From assembly GCF_000377505.1 (NCBI RefSeq), contig NZ_KB898204.1, positions 21,645 through 85,644 of the forward strand: DNA of 64,000 bases, in the 5' to 3' direction. The notes below the pieces were generated by a model. That model had not been told where the DNA came from. It did no database searches and saw only the letters and a program-made list of their open reading frames with translations. Of the stretch, positions 8,316 through 16,953 are shown in pieces. The position numbers and the translations under genes were made by a program. Position 1 is the first letter of the stretch. Each line of letters opens with the position of its first letter. Source of the stretch: Paenibacillus massiliensis 2301065 = DSM 16942. Its GTDB lineage: Bacteria > Bacillota > Bacilli > Paenibacillales > Paenibacillaceae.

Positions 8316-9446
8316 TCATTTAAAATCAATAATCTGCGTCATTGGCAGCCCATCCTGACCATCAATGGTCACACCAAGACGCGTACCAGACGGGTTCCAG
8401 CTCAATGGGAACTGTGGAAAATAATTCAGCCCGATCGGCGAGACCTTGCCAGAGTCCGAATCCAGAATATACACCCCGTTCATCCCCCTTGAATCCTCGG
8501 TATACAGAGCTGCCGCCAGCTTGGTGGAGTCTGGAGACCACGCGATGTAAGGAATCAGATCTCCCTTGGCAATCAATATACTCTCTGCACTACCATTGCC
8601 GTCGAACATGCGCAGCTCACTGCCCGCTTGCCCCGGTACAGGAGTCGTCTCTACAGCAAGATGCTTGCCATCCGGGGACAATTCAAAATTCACTACATTC
8701 TTCAACAGCTCGGTCGGTTGTGCAGTACCGGGTTGTATCCGCTTCAAGACTCTCTTGTTATCGGTATAATAAATCCGGTCCTGTCCTGCCCCAAAGGTCG
8801 TAAAGTTATCCAGCTCCGGGTCCTGAAGTGGCAATGGCGTAATCGTACCATCTACATGAATGGTGAGAATCGGGCCGGGCCCCTGCATCGAGCCTGCAGC
8901 AAGTACATAAGTGTCGTTGTTCAACCAACTCCCCTGCTCCAAATAGTTCTCTTCATGGAGTTCCGTAACTTGGCCTGTACTTCGGTTCTCGATAAAATTA
9001 CGTGCAGTATATTTATCTTGCCATTGCTGGATGAAGCTATACTGACCATCTGGAGAAGCCTGCTCCTTGCGAACTATATTTGAATCTGCCTGGTCTGTAA
9101 TCGCAGTCTGTTCATTGCTGTCCAGATTGACCTTCTGGGAGCTATATTCATATTTCGGCTCTTCTGTCGCTGTACCTGGCTTAAGCAGCTTGGTCAGGCT
9201 AATCTGCAGCTCATCATCGGATAACCACTGCTCAATATTGGCCCCCTCCAGCCGATGAATGGCTTTTACCACAATCCCCTGCTCTGGCTTCGGACCAGAG
9301 CCCTCCACAACCGTCAATTGCCCTTGTCCCTTGGGGGCATCCTGATCCGCTTGTCCCCATGGAGACTGAGCAGCTGCACATCCCATTAGCCCTGTCGTTA
9401 ATGTTAGGGCCGCCCCCAGCTTGAGCAAGACAACTATGGATTTCAT
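8316..9446 (-). CDS. lipoprotein with WD40-like (PD40/TolB-type) beta-propeller repeats
   Basis: This 376-residue protein has a lipoprotein signal peptide ending in the lipobox LMGC (Cys23), so it should be anchored on the outer face of the membrane. The body contains repeated propeller-blade motifs: SPDGQYSFIQQW, LSPDGKHLAVE and WSPDSTKLAAAL. These are typical of TolB/PD40 propellers. Such proteins are often associated with sensor kinases, and this gene follows a two-component system in the same direction. Its own promoter shares the 29-bp element of the stalk-protein gene, so it is likely a target and may also feed back on the sensor. That last role is inference. Confidence 0.85.
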   Translation of the reverse strand: MKSIVVLLKLGAALTLTTGLMGCAAAQSPWGQADQDAPKGQGQLTVVEGSGPKPEQGIVVKAIHRLEGANIEQWLSDDELQISLTKLLKPGTATEEPKYEYSSQKVNLDSNEQTAITDQADSNIVRKEQASPDGQYSFIQQWQDKYTARNFIENRSTGQVTELHEENYLEQGSWLNNDTYVLAAGSMQGPGPILTIHVDGTITPLPLQDPELDNFTTFGAGQDRIYYTDNKRVLKRIQPGTAQPTELLKNVVNFELSPDGKHLAVETTPVPGQAGSELRMFDGNGSAESILIAKGDLIPYIAWSPDSTKLAAALYTEDSRGMNGVYILDSDSGKVSPIGLNYFPQFPLSWNPSGTRLGVTIDGQDGLPMTQIIDFK

Positions 9447-9745
9447 ATGGATTTCCCCCTTTCTCCATCTCCAGGTTTCCTATTTCATGCTTCCTTAGTT
9501 CGTAGTCTTCATCACTTCACTTGCATCCTTCATCATGTCCAAAGGTACTCCTGCCCTAATATGCTTATTGTATCCAATACAATGCATTCTTCTGGCATGA
9601 AGCTACCTTCAATGCTGCCTTCTCATAGGCTGGCACTATCCTCAGTAAGTTGATACTTCCCTTAATAGATAAATATAAGTATAGAGCCGCTGCAAGCGGG
9701 GAGCCCTAGCCCTGTCGACCTCTGTTAAGCTTGCTGCTTCCTTCG
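9447..9745 (-). other. long leader upstream of the lipoprotein gene
   Basis: If transcription starts just after the -10 box at 9746-9751, about 290 bases precede the lipoprotein start. The stretch holds two very short overlapping reading frames, MPEECIVLDTISILGQEYLWT and a 13-codon frame starting at its stop. I recognise no riboswitch or gene. A nearer promoter cannot be excluded. Confidence 0.35.
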
Positions 9746-9800
9746 ATAATAATGGAGCGATGTCTCCAAACCATATCCAGCTTGTATCGAACTTGTAACA
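9746..9800 (-). promoter_or_regulatory. promoter with response-regulator-type direct repeats (second copy)
   Basis: This has the same 29-bp element (9772-9800, TACAAG-N5-TACAAG on the minus strand) as at 8158-8186, again exactly 20 bases before a -10-like box (TATTAT, 9751-9746). It lies between the end of the kinase gene and the lipoprotein gene. Confidence 0.6.
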
Positions 9801-9854
9801 AGAAGCGTGCGCACAGCAACAGAACGCATCGACAAGGCGCAGCAAAGGGATACA

Positions 9855-11405
9855 TTAATGGGCCTCTGGATCAAACGGAGGATCACCGGGTAAAGTAACC
9901 ATGAAATGTGAGCCGTCAGGCCCGGAGGCAACCAGCCTCACTGATCCGTGCTGCTTCGCTGCCAGACTTCGCACCAAAGGAAGACCTAGTCCTGTCCCCC
10001 CGGTATCGCGGGAACGATCATCGCTCACGGTGTAAAATGGCTCGAAAATCCGCTCCTGTAGCTCCTGTGGTATCCCGATTCCTGTATCCTCGACCTCGAT
10101 GATCACGCTTCGCTCGCCGGAGTCAGAGATCACTGAACGGTTGGACAGCTTGACCGTCCCGCCAGGCCGATTATATTTGATTCCGTTATCCAGCAAATTG
10201 ACTACCATATGCATGACATTATCACGATCCACCCAGGCCGTATCCTCATTTAATGCCGAAGTCAGCAAGATTTCACGCTGCTCTGCCTTCATATGCAACC
10301 GATTCAACGCCTCCTCCAGCAAAGGCCGAATCTCCACTCGGGAAGCATTCGTCTCGAATTCGTAGACATCCATTGCAGATAGCTGCAATGCCTTCTCGAC
10401 TAGCGCATAAAGCCGTTCTGCCTCCTTGCCAATCTGTGTACGTGCATGCTCCAGCAGAGCCGGATCATCGCTATACATGTCTAGCAGATCCGAATAAGCA
10501 ACAATCGACGTCAACGGCGTCTTCAGTTCATGGCTGATATTCCCTATAAATTGCTTCTGCTGCTGCTCCAGCTCCTGTAGGCGGATAATGGCAGCAAGCA
10601 GCTTCTGCTTCTCCTCATTCAGTTCGCTGACATAGGAGGAGATCCGGCTGCTCATATCATAGATGCCTTGCGCCAGCTCACCTAGCTCGTCATTCCGCTG
10701 AGTTGGAGGCTCGCTCAAGTAACGACCCTGCCCAATATCTCGCGCAGCCTGATTCAGCCTGCCCAGTACATGCACCTGTCGCCAGACATACCCGTACCCG
10801 ATCAGAAAGCCTGCCACCAGAACAGCCGCCCCGATCCCCATGAAGAGTTGCTTAATCTGGCTGTAAAAATCATTCTGCTCCTTGAGCGAATAATGAAACT
10901 GCACCGTGCCGAGCAGCTCATCCACATTGTATAACGGTGCCAGATACAGCAGCTGCTCACCCTGAGTTATATACGCTGACTGTCCTTGAGCTGTATGCCT
11001 GAGTGCGGCCTTCACATCCGTTAGCGGCTGAATCGGCAAGGATGTGCCTGCAAAGCTACCGTCCGGATCGTATAACGTCACCGCCATACCACTTTGCCCA
11101 CCCAGATCCACAGCCAAACGCTGACCACTTTGCTCCATGAAAGCCTTCGGTGTTACGCGCTTGCCAGTCAGATAGGCCTCACGCACACGCAGATTTGCCG
11201 CATCCGCTTGGTGGGCCAGACTTTGCTCCATGCGGGTCCGTTGATCATCACGGATGCCCGCTAGCACCAGGATGCTGAGCAATAGAATGACGAAGGCTAG
11301 CAGCAGGGCCAGCAGCAGAGCAATCTTGCCTTTCAGGCCAATATGAAGCCATCTCCTACGCTGCAAACGTGATGAGGATGCTGAAGGATGGCCGGAGCCG
11401 CTCAT
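9855..11405 (-). CDS. two-component sensor histidine kinase
   Basis: This 516-residue HisKA-type kinase has a membrane segment near 24-50, an extracellular sensor domain of about 130 residues, a second segment near 186-207, a HAMP linker (about 208-262) and a coiled linker. The phospho-acceptor box FIGNISHELKTPLTS has His292. The ATPase domain shows NLLDNGIKYN, VEDTGIGI and DTGGTGLGLPLV. Its start overlaps the stop of the response regulator by four bases, so the pair is translationally coupled. The stimulus is unknown. The lipoprotein and stalk protein just downstream are its most likely targets through the regulator. Confidence 0.93.
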   Translation of the reverse strand: MSGSGHPSASSSRLQRRRWLHIGLKGKIALLLALLLAFVILLLSILVLAGIRDDQRTRMEQSLAHQADAANLRVREAYLTGKRVTPKAFMEQSGQRLAVDLGGQSGMAVTLYDPDGSFAGTSLPIQPLTDVKAALRHTAQGQSAYITQGEQLLYLAPLYNVDELLGTVQFHYSLKEQNDFYSQIKQLFMGIGAAVLVAGFLIGYGYVWRQVHVLGRLNQAARDIGQGRYLSEPPTQRNDELGELAQGIYDMSSRISSYVSELNEEKQKLLAAIIRLQELEQQQKQFIGNISHELKTPLTSIVAYSDLLDMYSDDPALLEHARTQIGKEAERLYALVEKALQLSAMDVYEFETNASRVEIRPLLEEALNRLHMKAEQREILLTSALNEDTAWVDRDNVMHMVVNLLDNGIKYNRPGGTVKLSNRSVISDSGERSVIIEVEDTGIGIPQELQERIFEPFYTVSDDRSRDTGGTGLGLPLVRSLAAKQHGSVRLVASGPDGSHFMVTLPGDPPFDPEAH

Positions 11406-12097
11406 GTAGGCAGCCTCTTGCTTTTATAGCCGATGCCGTATACGGTCTGAATGAGCTCCTGCTGCTCCCCAAGCTTTTTACGCAGACGCTGCACATGGAT
11501 GTCTACGGTACGTGTGCCTCCAGCAAAGTCCATCTCCCATACTTGCTCCAGTAATGCCTCCCGTGTATACACCCGCTCGGGGTGCCCCGCGAGCAGAGTC
11601 AGCAGGTCGAACTCCTTCGGCGTCAGCTCCAGCTCCTGTCCAGCTACCTTTGCTGTACGACTCGGTACATCAATCCACAGCGTACCAAGCTCAATACGTC
11701 CCTCAACAGTCGCCTCTGATGCAAGAGGCTCTTGGCGGTGGCAACGTCTGGCCAAGGCTTTGACTCTGGCTATTAGCTCACGAATATCGAACGGCTTGGT
11801 CATATAATCATCCGCCCCCAGCTCAAGTCCCAGCACCTTATCAACAATGTCATTCTTGACCGTCAGCAGCATGACGGCTGGTCTATTGCTGTCATCCAGC
11901 CTTTTGCATACCTCATATCCGTTCAGCTTCGGCATCATCACATCCAGTACCATGACCTCCGGGTGGAAGGCGGCAACCTTTCTTAGTGCCTCCTCCCCGT
12001 CTGCAGCCGTCTCGACCGTGAAGCCTTCCCGACCTAGCGCGTAAGCAATGGCACTGGAGATACTAGCTTCATCATCTACGACAAGCACCTTGATCAT
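11402..12097 (-). CDS. OmpR/PhoB-family response regulator
   Basis: The product is 231 residues from ATG 12097. GGGGGA is well spaced before this ATG; a GTG two codons upstream is too close to it. The receiver domain has the acidic pocket VVDDE, the phospho-acceptor Asp52 in VLDVMMPKLNG, and the conserved Thr and Lys in LLTVKND and DYMTKPF. The C-terminal winged helix (ELTPKEFDLLTLLAGHPERVYTREALLEQVWEMDF, then RTVDIHVQRLRKKLG) is PhoB-like. Such regulators bind 11-bp direct repeats, which is exactly what is seen in the two promoters at 8132-8186 and 9746-9800. Confidence 0.94.
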   Translation of the reverse strand: MIKVLVVDDEASISSAIAYALGREGFTVETAADGEEALRKVAAFHPEVMVLDVMMPKLNGYEVCKRLDDSNRPAVMLLTVKNDIVDKVLGLELGADDYMTKPFDIRELIARVKALARRCHRQEPLASEATVEGRIELGTLWIDVPSRTAKVAGQELELTPKEFDLLTLLAGHPERVYTREALLEQVWEMDFAGGTRTVDIHVQRLRKKLGEQQELIQTVYGIGYKSKRLPT

Positions 12098-12205
12098 GCA
12101 CACTCCCCCTTTTGCTGGAATTTCGTTGAATGTATTTTTGAATACAAATATGCTGGATTAGTTACTGCTCCGTGTCCTTGCAACTCTGAATTTTTGAATC
12201 CTGCT

Positions 12206-12232
12206 TATAGTAGTGTCACTAACAGTACTATA
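12206..12232. promoter_or_regulatory. inverted repeat upstream of the response-regulator gene
   Basis: TATAGTA and TACTATA are inverted across 13 bases, roughly 110 bases before the start of the regulator. It could be a regulator site. It is not related to the 29-bp element. Confidence 0.3.
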
Positions 12233-12284
12233 ATAATTCCCATAGAACAACGGAGCAAATCCGATGCACTCATGAATGAACAGC

Positions 12285-12314
12285 AAAAGACAGATGAACT
12301 GTCATCTGTCTTTT
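12285..12314. terminator. bidirectional terminator
   Basis: A perfect 13-bp stem (AAAAGACAGATGA with TCATCTGTCTTTT) has a 4-base loop. It lies downstream of the minus-strand NAD(P)-binding protein gene. Confidence 0.8.
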
Positions 12315-12456
12315 AGCTGTGTACCTTCAATTAAACGCCTTAATAACTTGGGAGCTTAATCATTAACGTCGTTCAATTTTCATGACAGTAGGGATTACTT
12401 CAGAAATGTTAACGGTGTATTTAATAGTGCATGCGATGTTAAGCTACCCCTTCTCT

Positions 12457-13416
12457 TCACGACAGCTTCTTCATCGCCTTAATGGTCGTCTCAATCCCGT
12501 GCTTGAACGAAGTCGCTGTAATCGGTCCAATGAGTCGCTCATATTTGCTGCCATCCAATACTACAGGCTCTTCAGTCAAATATAGCATTTCCACAATCTC
12601 ACGGATGACCGGATTGAACATACCGATGAGACGCAGCGAAGCTCTCCGCAACGGAAGAACCAGCTTAGCTGCACCACTCGCCGCTTGAGCAATCCGCACC
12701 AGCTCCTGCCCCGAAATGACACCAGCCCCAGGTAGGTTCCAATCCTGACCGTAGGCTTCCTCTCTCCCAGCCAGTTCCACGATCATATGCGCAGCATCTG
12801 GCAAATAGATATACTCGCGTGCCACCTTCATATTGCCAATGAACATCGCAGGTCTGCCAGCAGCAATGCCCTCCATGGTCATCCCTAGATAGGAGGCCAT
12901 GTTAGCTGATGGACCATAATAATCGGGCAGGCGGACGATGAGACGCTTCGTAGCGCCCCAACGGCTGTCGAAGATCAACCTTTCAAGTTGCAGCTTCACC
13001 TTCCCCTTCTTCGTATGCGGCTGCTTGGGATGATCCTCACGTACTCGAGGTGTGGTTGCTCTGCCATAAGGGTAAATGCCGTCTATGAATACGATACTTG
13101 TAGCCGCAATTCCAGCAGCCTCCATAACCGACTCGGCAAGTGGCAGCTGCCGTGTGTACATCTCATGATAGGGAACCGAAGCGCATTGGAACATGACATC
13201 CGCGCCCTGCGCCGCATTCACTACATCCTGTACCCGAAATACATCGCCCGTATAGCTCGTGAGATGGGCTGGACGCCCCAGTGATTCCAGCAGTCGATCC
13301 AATTTTTCAGCTGACCGCCCAAAAGCGACGGTAGGAATACCTTTGCGAATCAATTCTTGAACGATGGCCGTTCCTGTTCCTCCGGTAGCACCCAATACGA
13401 CAGCTTTGTTCAACAT
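12457..13416 (-). CDS. NAD(P)-binding epimerase/dehydratase-like protein
   Basis: The product is 319 residues from ATG 13416; a GTG at 13425 sits directly on the ribosome binding site AAGGAGC and is less likely. The N-terminus is a Rossmann fold (NKAVVLGATGGTGTAIVQEL) of the extended or atypical SDR type. A YPYGRATTPRVREDHP segment, KGKVKLQLE and RLPDYYGP resemble the active-site regions of NAD-dependent epimerases. The substrate is unknown. The upstream operator (13453-13478) matches that before the neighbouring TetR gene, so it is very probably the TetR target. Confidence 0.83.
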   Translation of the reverse strand: MLNKAVVLGATGGTGTAIVQELIRKGIPTVAFGRSAEKLDRLLESLGRPAHLTSYTGDVFRVQDVVNAAQGADVMFQCASVPYHEMYTRQLPLAESVMEAAGIAATSIVFIDGIYPYGRATTPRVREDHPKQPHTKKGKVKLQLERLIFDSRWGATKRLIVRLPDYYGPSANMASYLGMTMEGIAAGRPAMFIGNMKVAREYIYLPDAAHMIVELAGREEAYGQDWNLPGAGVISGQELVRIAQAASGAAKLVLPLRRASLRLIGMFNPVIREIVEMLYLTEEPVVLDGSKYERLIGPITATSFKHGIETTIKAMKKLS

Positions 13417-13452
13417 CAACTCCACGCTCCTTAAAATAGTGTAACGAGGTTT

Positions 13453-13478
13453 ATTTAGTGATTAATCACTCACTAAAT
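13453..13478. promoter_or_regulatory. TetR operator upstream of the NAD(P)-binding protein gene
   Basis: TAGTGATTAATCACTCACTA (13456-13475) matches the operator at 14219-14238 at 18 of 20 positions. The flanks extend the dyad to ATTTAGTGA and TCACTAAAT. Confidence 0.65.
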
Positions 13479-13642
13479 GTGTAAAGAAAAACGTCACTAT
13501 GACGTATTTCCCCAATAATAATATATGACACTCATAAGACCGTGATCAGTCATCAGCCCCTGAGCTTAATCTGTAATCCTTATTTCTTGTTTCTTAACGC
13601 TTAATGCTTATATCTTGATCTTTGATCCCTAATCTTCGATCC

Positions 13643-14170
13643 CTAATCTTCGATCTTCATCAGCTCCGGCATATCTAGAGACATGGAAATATTGCAAAGC
13701 ATACCACGGGCCAGAAATAGCATCGTTCGTTCCGCAGGCTGAGCAATTCCGGCCTTCACGAATGCATCATAGACCATGCTCCTGACTTGATTGAATCCCT
13801 CTCGCATGACCTCTACAATCGGAGCATCTGTAATCGTCTGAGCCTGCATCTGCAATAAAATTTCATTGCGATGCTCGTGCATAATCTGTGCATAGGCCGA
13901 AATCAGCTCCTGCTCCAGTCGTTCTGACGACACGGTCTCAATGACCTGACTGAACGACTCTTCAACCCGTGCCCAAGATGCCTTCAGGGCTGCGAGCAGC
14001 AATAATTCCTTCGTGGCGAAAAATTTGAACACATATGGCTGGGATATCTGGGCCCGTTCCGCTACCTTGGCCGTAGTAGCACGATAATAGCCTAACTCTG
14101 CAAAGACTTCAATCGCAGCAGCTATGATTTCCGACTGTCGATTCACCGAGACCGTTGATCGCTTGGTCAT
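13643..14170 (-). CDS. TetR-family transcriptional regulator
   Basis: This 175-residue regulator has an N-terminal TetR helix-turn-helix (IIAAAIEVFAELGYYRATTAKVAERAQISQPYVFKFFATKELLLLAAL, residues about 14-60) and a helical ligand domain with no recognisable specificity. It lies in the same direction as, and just upstream of, the NAD(P)-binding protein gene. Matching palindromes sit before both genes, indicating autoregulation plus control of its neighbour. A tandem duplication of about 14 bases (GATCGAAGATTAGG) spans its stop codon. The inducer is unknown. Confidence 0.9.
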   Translation of the reverse strand: MTKRSTVSVNRQSEIIAAAIEVFAELGYYRATTAKVAERAQISQPYVFKFFATKELLLLAALKASWARVEESFSQVIETVSSERLEQELISAYAQIMHEHRNEILLQMQAQTITDAPIVEVMREGFNQVRSMVYDAFVKAGIAQPAERTMLFLARGMLCNISMSLDMPELMKIED

Positions 14171-14208
14171 AGATACACCTCCTACTTAATATGTAATGTT
14201 GCGATAAT

Positions 14209-14242
14209 GATTTAGTGATAGTGATTGATCAATCACTAAATC
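14209..14242. promoter_or_regulatory. TetR operator upstream of the tetR gene
   Basis: TAGTGATTGATCAATCACTA at 14219-14238 is a perfect 20-bp palindrome. A further half-site (GATTTAGTGA) to the left and TCACTAAATC to the right make a longer dyad. It lies about 40 bases before the tetR start. Confidence 0.7.
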
Positions 14243-14347
14243 GAAGTATAAGCTATCTCTACTCTGATTGCAATAGTCTAATGACAACGTCTATAAAATT
14301 CAGGTCCACTTGCGTACTACTCTTTGCAGTCCTGGCCCTCTGCCTCC

Positions 14348-15163
14348 TTACATTAACTTACTACGCCAGTCCGTCTTCGGATACATAAAGCCCAGAGCAA
14401 TGCCACCCAGCATGCTTGGCAGCAGGATGAACGCAATAAATTTTAGTGTCAGCATACCACTCACCTCTACATGTCCATGAACAGGACCAAGCAGCTGTGT
14501 GAAGGTCATCATCGCAGTATGGAACCCTACCGCCGTCCACACGGTGCCCGATACAGCCCGCAGATACCCCAGAATGAGCGCGAACCCAGGAATGAATTGA
14601 ATCTGCTCCCATGAATACATAGCCCCAACGAGCCAAGCAAACAAGGAGAACAGTAGTACTTGTACCAGCACTACAGCCCATTGTGGAAGGAAGACATGCA
14701 AGCTTCTATAGATCACTCCGCGAAAAATCAACTCCTCTGGCAGGGCCTCAATCAGCAATACTGTCAGCGCCAATAGAAGCAGACTTCCCACAATCTCAGT
14801 CATCGAAAATGGGGACAGCTCGATCTGTGCCCAACCCATGGCTACACATAATGCGACTCCGAAGGAGGCAGGAATGAGCCATAACAAGAAGCCGAAGACG
14901 AAGGAAGTGATCCCGGCACTTGACCACCTCACCCCCAGCTCACTCCAATTTACTTTGCGCAGACGGCGTATCCCTTCAAGTAGAAGCATGCTCAGCACAG
15001 CAGTCGCCACTCCCGTCAGAAGACGCATGCCACGACTATAATCTGGCCCCACAGCCGTAAAATGAATCCAGTTCACCAATCTCCAGAGGAGAGGGGCAGA
15101 AATCAGTATTATGCAAAGACTTCCGACGACGCTACGTAACTCCCGTGAGTATGTACTATTCAT
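14348..15163 (-). CDS. CPBP-family intramembrane metalloprotease
   Basis: The product is 271 residues from ATG 15163, which has AAAGGAG seven bases upstream; the frame extends to 15199, but with no better site. It has six to eight hydrophobic segments and the CPBP (CAAX protease and bacteriocin-processing) motif EALPEELIFRGVIYRSL, with the paired glutamates and arginine. The later FHTAMM histidine motif is also present. Members act as membrane proteases or self-immunity proteins; no bacteriocin gene is visible beside it, so its substrate is unknown. A 14-bp palindrome lies about 90 bases upstream. Confidence 0.83.
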   Translation of the reverse strand: MNSTYSRELRSVVGSLCIILISAPLLWRLVNWIHFTAVGPDYSRGMRLLTGVATAVLSMLLLEGIRRLRKVNWSELGVRWSSAGITSFVFGFLLWLIPASFGVALCVAMGWAQIELSPFSMTEIVGSLLLLALTVLLIEALPEELIFRGVIYRSLHVFLPQWAVVLVQVLLFSLFAWLVGAMYSWEQIQFIPGFALILGYLRAVSGTVWTAVGFHTAMMTFTQLLGPVHGHVEVSGMLTLKFIAFILLPSMLGGIALGFMYPKTDWRSKLM

Positions 15164-15254
15164 ATATGCTCCTTTCTGTATTAGGTCAGTTTGGGTCATA
15201 ATAGTTCTTCTATCCCTTTGTGAATCTCACCGATTCATTTAGCACTTCACCAAG

Positions 15255-15268
15255 CGAATGATCATTCG
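15255..15268. promoter_or_regulatory. 14-bp perfect palindrome before the CPBP protease gene
   Basis: CGAATGATCATTCG resembles a small repressor operator. There is no second copy I can see in the window. Confidence 0.3.
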
Positions 15269-15270
15269 AT

Positions 15271-15305
15271 AAAAAAGCCTGACGCTTCACTAAAACGTCA
15301 GGCTT
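15271..15305 (-). terminator. terminator of the DinB-like gene
   Basis: AAGCCTGACG and CGTCAGGCTT form the stem. On the minus strand it runs into TTTTTT. Confidence 0.85.
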
Positions 15306-15322
15306 AATCTTGATTATCAACA

Positions 15323-15829
15323 CTACGACTTGGCTTGCGCCGCCTTCATGGCTGCCGTCTCTTCCTCGTTCGGCCCGTATATCCCCGGTGCTACCAGCCC
15401 TGCCTGACGCATCAGGATCGTGAGTTGGGCACGGTGGTGAATCTGATGGCGAACAAGTGTGTTCAACACGCCAGCGACAGTCGTGTCAATGACGCCGAAC
15501 AATTTGATCGTCTGTGGCAGCTTGTCATCCTGATCCGCCCAATGTGCGCTCATTTCCGCAACTACCGCCTCGCTGGCGCGGCGATACGCTTGTGCGATCG
15601 CTGATGCGGAGCCTTGCTCAGGAGCTGGGACCTCCTGTTGAAATCCGATCTGATTCACAAAAAAAGGTACGCTCTGCACGATATGCCACGCAATTTCGCC
15701 AATCGTACGAGGCTGCTCATTCGATACCGCCTGGCTCAGCGAGGTGTCCGTCAGCTTGTCCAGCACTTGCAGCGTAAGCGCAGCTTCCTGCTTCCAATCG
15801 TTCAAAAATCCATTGATAGTCGTATACAT
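15323..15829 (-). CDS. DinB-family putative metal-dependent protein
   Basis: This 168-residue four-helix-bundle protein has the DinB/YfiT pattern. One metal-ligand histidine lies in GEIAWHIVQS near residue 50, and a pair in LVRHQIHHRAQLTILMR near residue 130. DinB-fold proteins include thiol transferases and many members of unknown function, and nothing here fixes the reaction. The start is ATG 15829. It is flanked by its own terminator at 15271-15305 and stands alone. Confidence 0.85.
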   Translation of the reverse strand: MYTTINGFLNDWKQEAALTLQVLDKLTDTSLSQAVSNEQPRTIGEIAWHIVQSVPFFVNQIGFQQEVPAPEQGSASAIAQAYRRASEAVVAEMSAHWADQDDKLPQTIKLFGVIDTTVAGVLNTLVRHQIHHRAQLTILMRQAGLVAPGIYGPNEEETAAMKAAQAKS

Positions 15830-16047
15830 CTGTCACACTCTCCTCTAATTATAAGCTTCAACACACGTAACTTTCCTATTCCACACCGTTTTTTAGAAAG
15901 ACTTGCCTTATTATTATATCGGACTCAGAAAGATGTTTCCAAAAAGGAGTTTAGTCCGCATAGTTATGATCGATTCTATATTGAATTCCGCTCGCTTTCC
16001 ATCCCGACTTGCAGATTCGATGAATGGGCTCCGATAAGCGTGTCTCC

Positions 16048-16677
16048 CTAGGCAGCCTTGGTCTGGAAGAGCTTGATGCCCATGACGATAAAAATCAGGC
16101 CGGTAATCTTGTTCAAAATCAGCTCTACCTTCGGATTCTCTCGCAGCTTGTTCGTGAGTAGCGCTGAGAAGAATGCCACAAGTAAGCACCACAGCGTGCC
16201 CGTCAGGACGAAGGTAAGCCCCAGGATAATGAATGGCAAGGACCCATAAATCTGGTTCGGAGCAATGAACTGCGGAATGAACGAGATGAAGAAGAGCGCG
16301 ACCTTCGGATTGGTCACATTCGTAATGAGTCCCTGGACATAAATCTTCTTGTAGGAGGCTTCCTTTTTGTGCGCCAGCTCAAAGCTGGACGAACGTTGCA
16401 TCAGCATACGAATGCCCAGGTATACCAGATACCCTGCCCCTATCAGCTTCACTGCTGTGAATAGCATAACCGATGTGGTCAGTAGCAGCGATAACCCGAC
16501 GGCAGCCAAAAAGGTATGTACCAGAATGCCCGAGGAAATGCCCAGCACAGAGTAAAGGCCCGCCTTTTTTCCCTGCGACACGCTTCGACTTACGATATAC
16601 ATCGTATCAGCTCCGGGGGTGAAATTCACAAGCAAAGCCGTAATCACAAACAGTCCAAAATGTGTAATACCTATCAC
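16048..16677 (-). CDS. LysE/RhtB-family amino-acid exporter
   Basis: This membrane protein has about six hydrophobic segments and the LysE family signature near its N-terminus (LLVNFTPGADTMYIVSRSVSQGKKAGLYSVLGISSG). The glycine- and proline-rich ITNVTNPKVALFFISFIPQF motif lies in the middle. It probably exports an amino acid or a similar small metabolite. The start is uncertain. A GTG at 16677 has GGAG nine bases before it and gives 209 residues. A TTG at 16692 extends the protein by five residues but sits on the presumed ribosome binding site. Confidence 0.85.
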   Translation of the reverse strand: MIGITHFGLFVITALLVNFTPGADTMYIVSRSVSQGKKAGLYSVLGISSGILVHTFLAAVGLSLLLTTSVMLFTAVKLIGAGYLVYLGIRMLMQRSSSFELAHKKEASYKKIYVQGLITNVTNPKVALFFISFIPQFIAPNQIYGSLPFIILGLTFVLTGTLWCLLVAFFSALLTNKLRENPKVELILNKITGLIFIVMGIKLFQTKAA

Positions 16678-16841
16678 GGTTACCCACTCCAATCCCTGTC
16701 TCTTGTTATCTGTCTATTTTAAATTTAGCTCATTCTATCATGAAAATAGGAGAAGAGCTTGCATGTTATGCATACATATCGAGATTTTCCAAGCAAAACA
16801 TAGGTAAGGAACGAAGGTAGTCTGCCTAGCAAATACATAGC

Positions 16842-16878
16842 AAAAAAAGCCGAATTCCTGTTAGGAGAAACTCGGCTT
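16842..16878 (-). terminator. terminator of the secreted stalk-like protein gene
   Basis: AAGCCGA and TCGGCTT form the closing stem, with an inner TCCT/AGGA pair. On the minus strand it is followed by TTTTTTT. Confidence 0.8.
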
Positions 16879-16953
16879 AAGAATGCTACTTGTACATTCC
16901 GAAATCGCACTGACGCTGCCGGTGGCCACGTGCTTTTATGAACTCGCACCACA

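Noticed and set aside
13622..13650. Tandem 14-15 bp repeat at the end of the tetR gene as a possible CRISPR or mobile-element trace
   Set aside because: There are only two short copies with no spacers; it is a simple local duplication across the stop codon.
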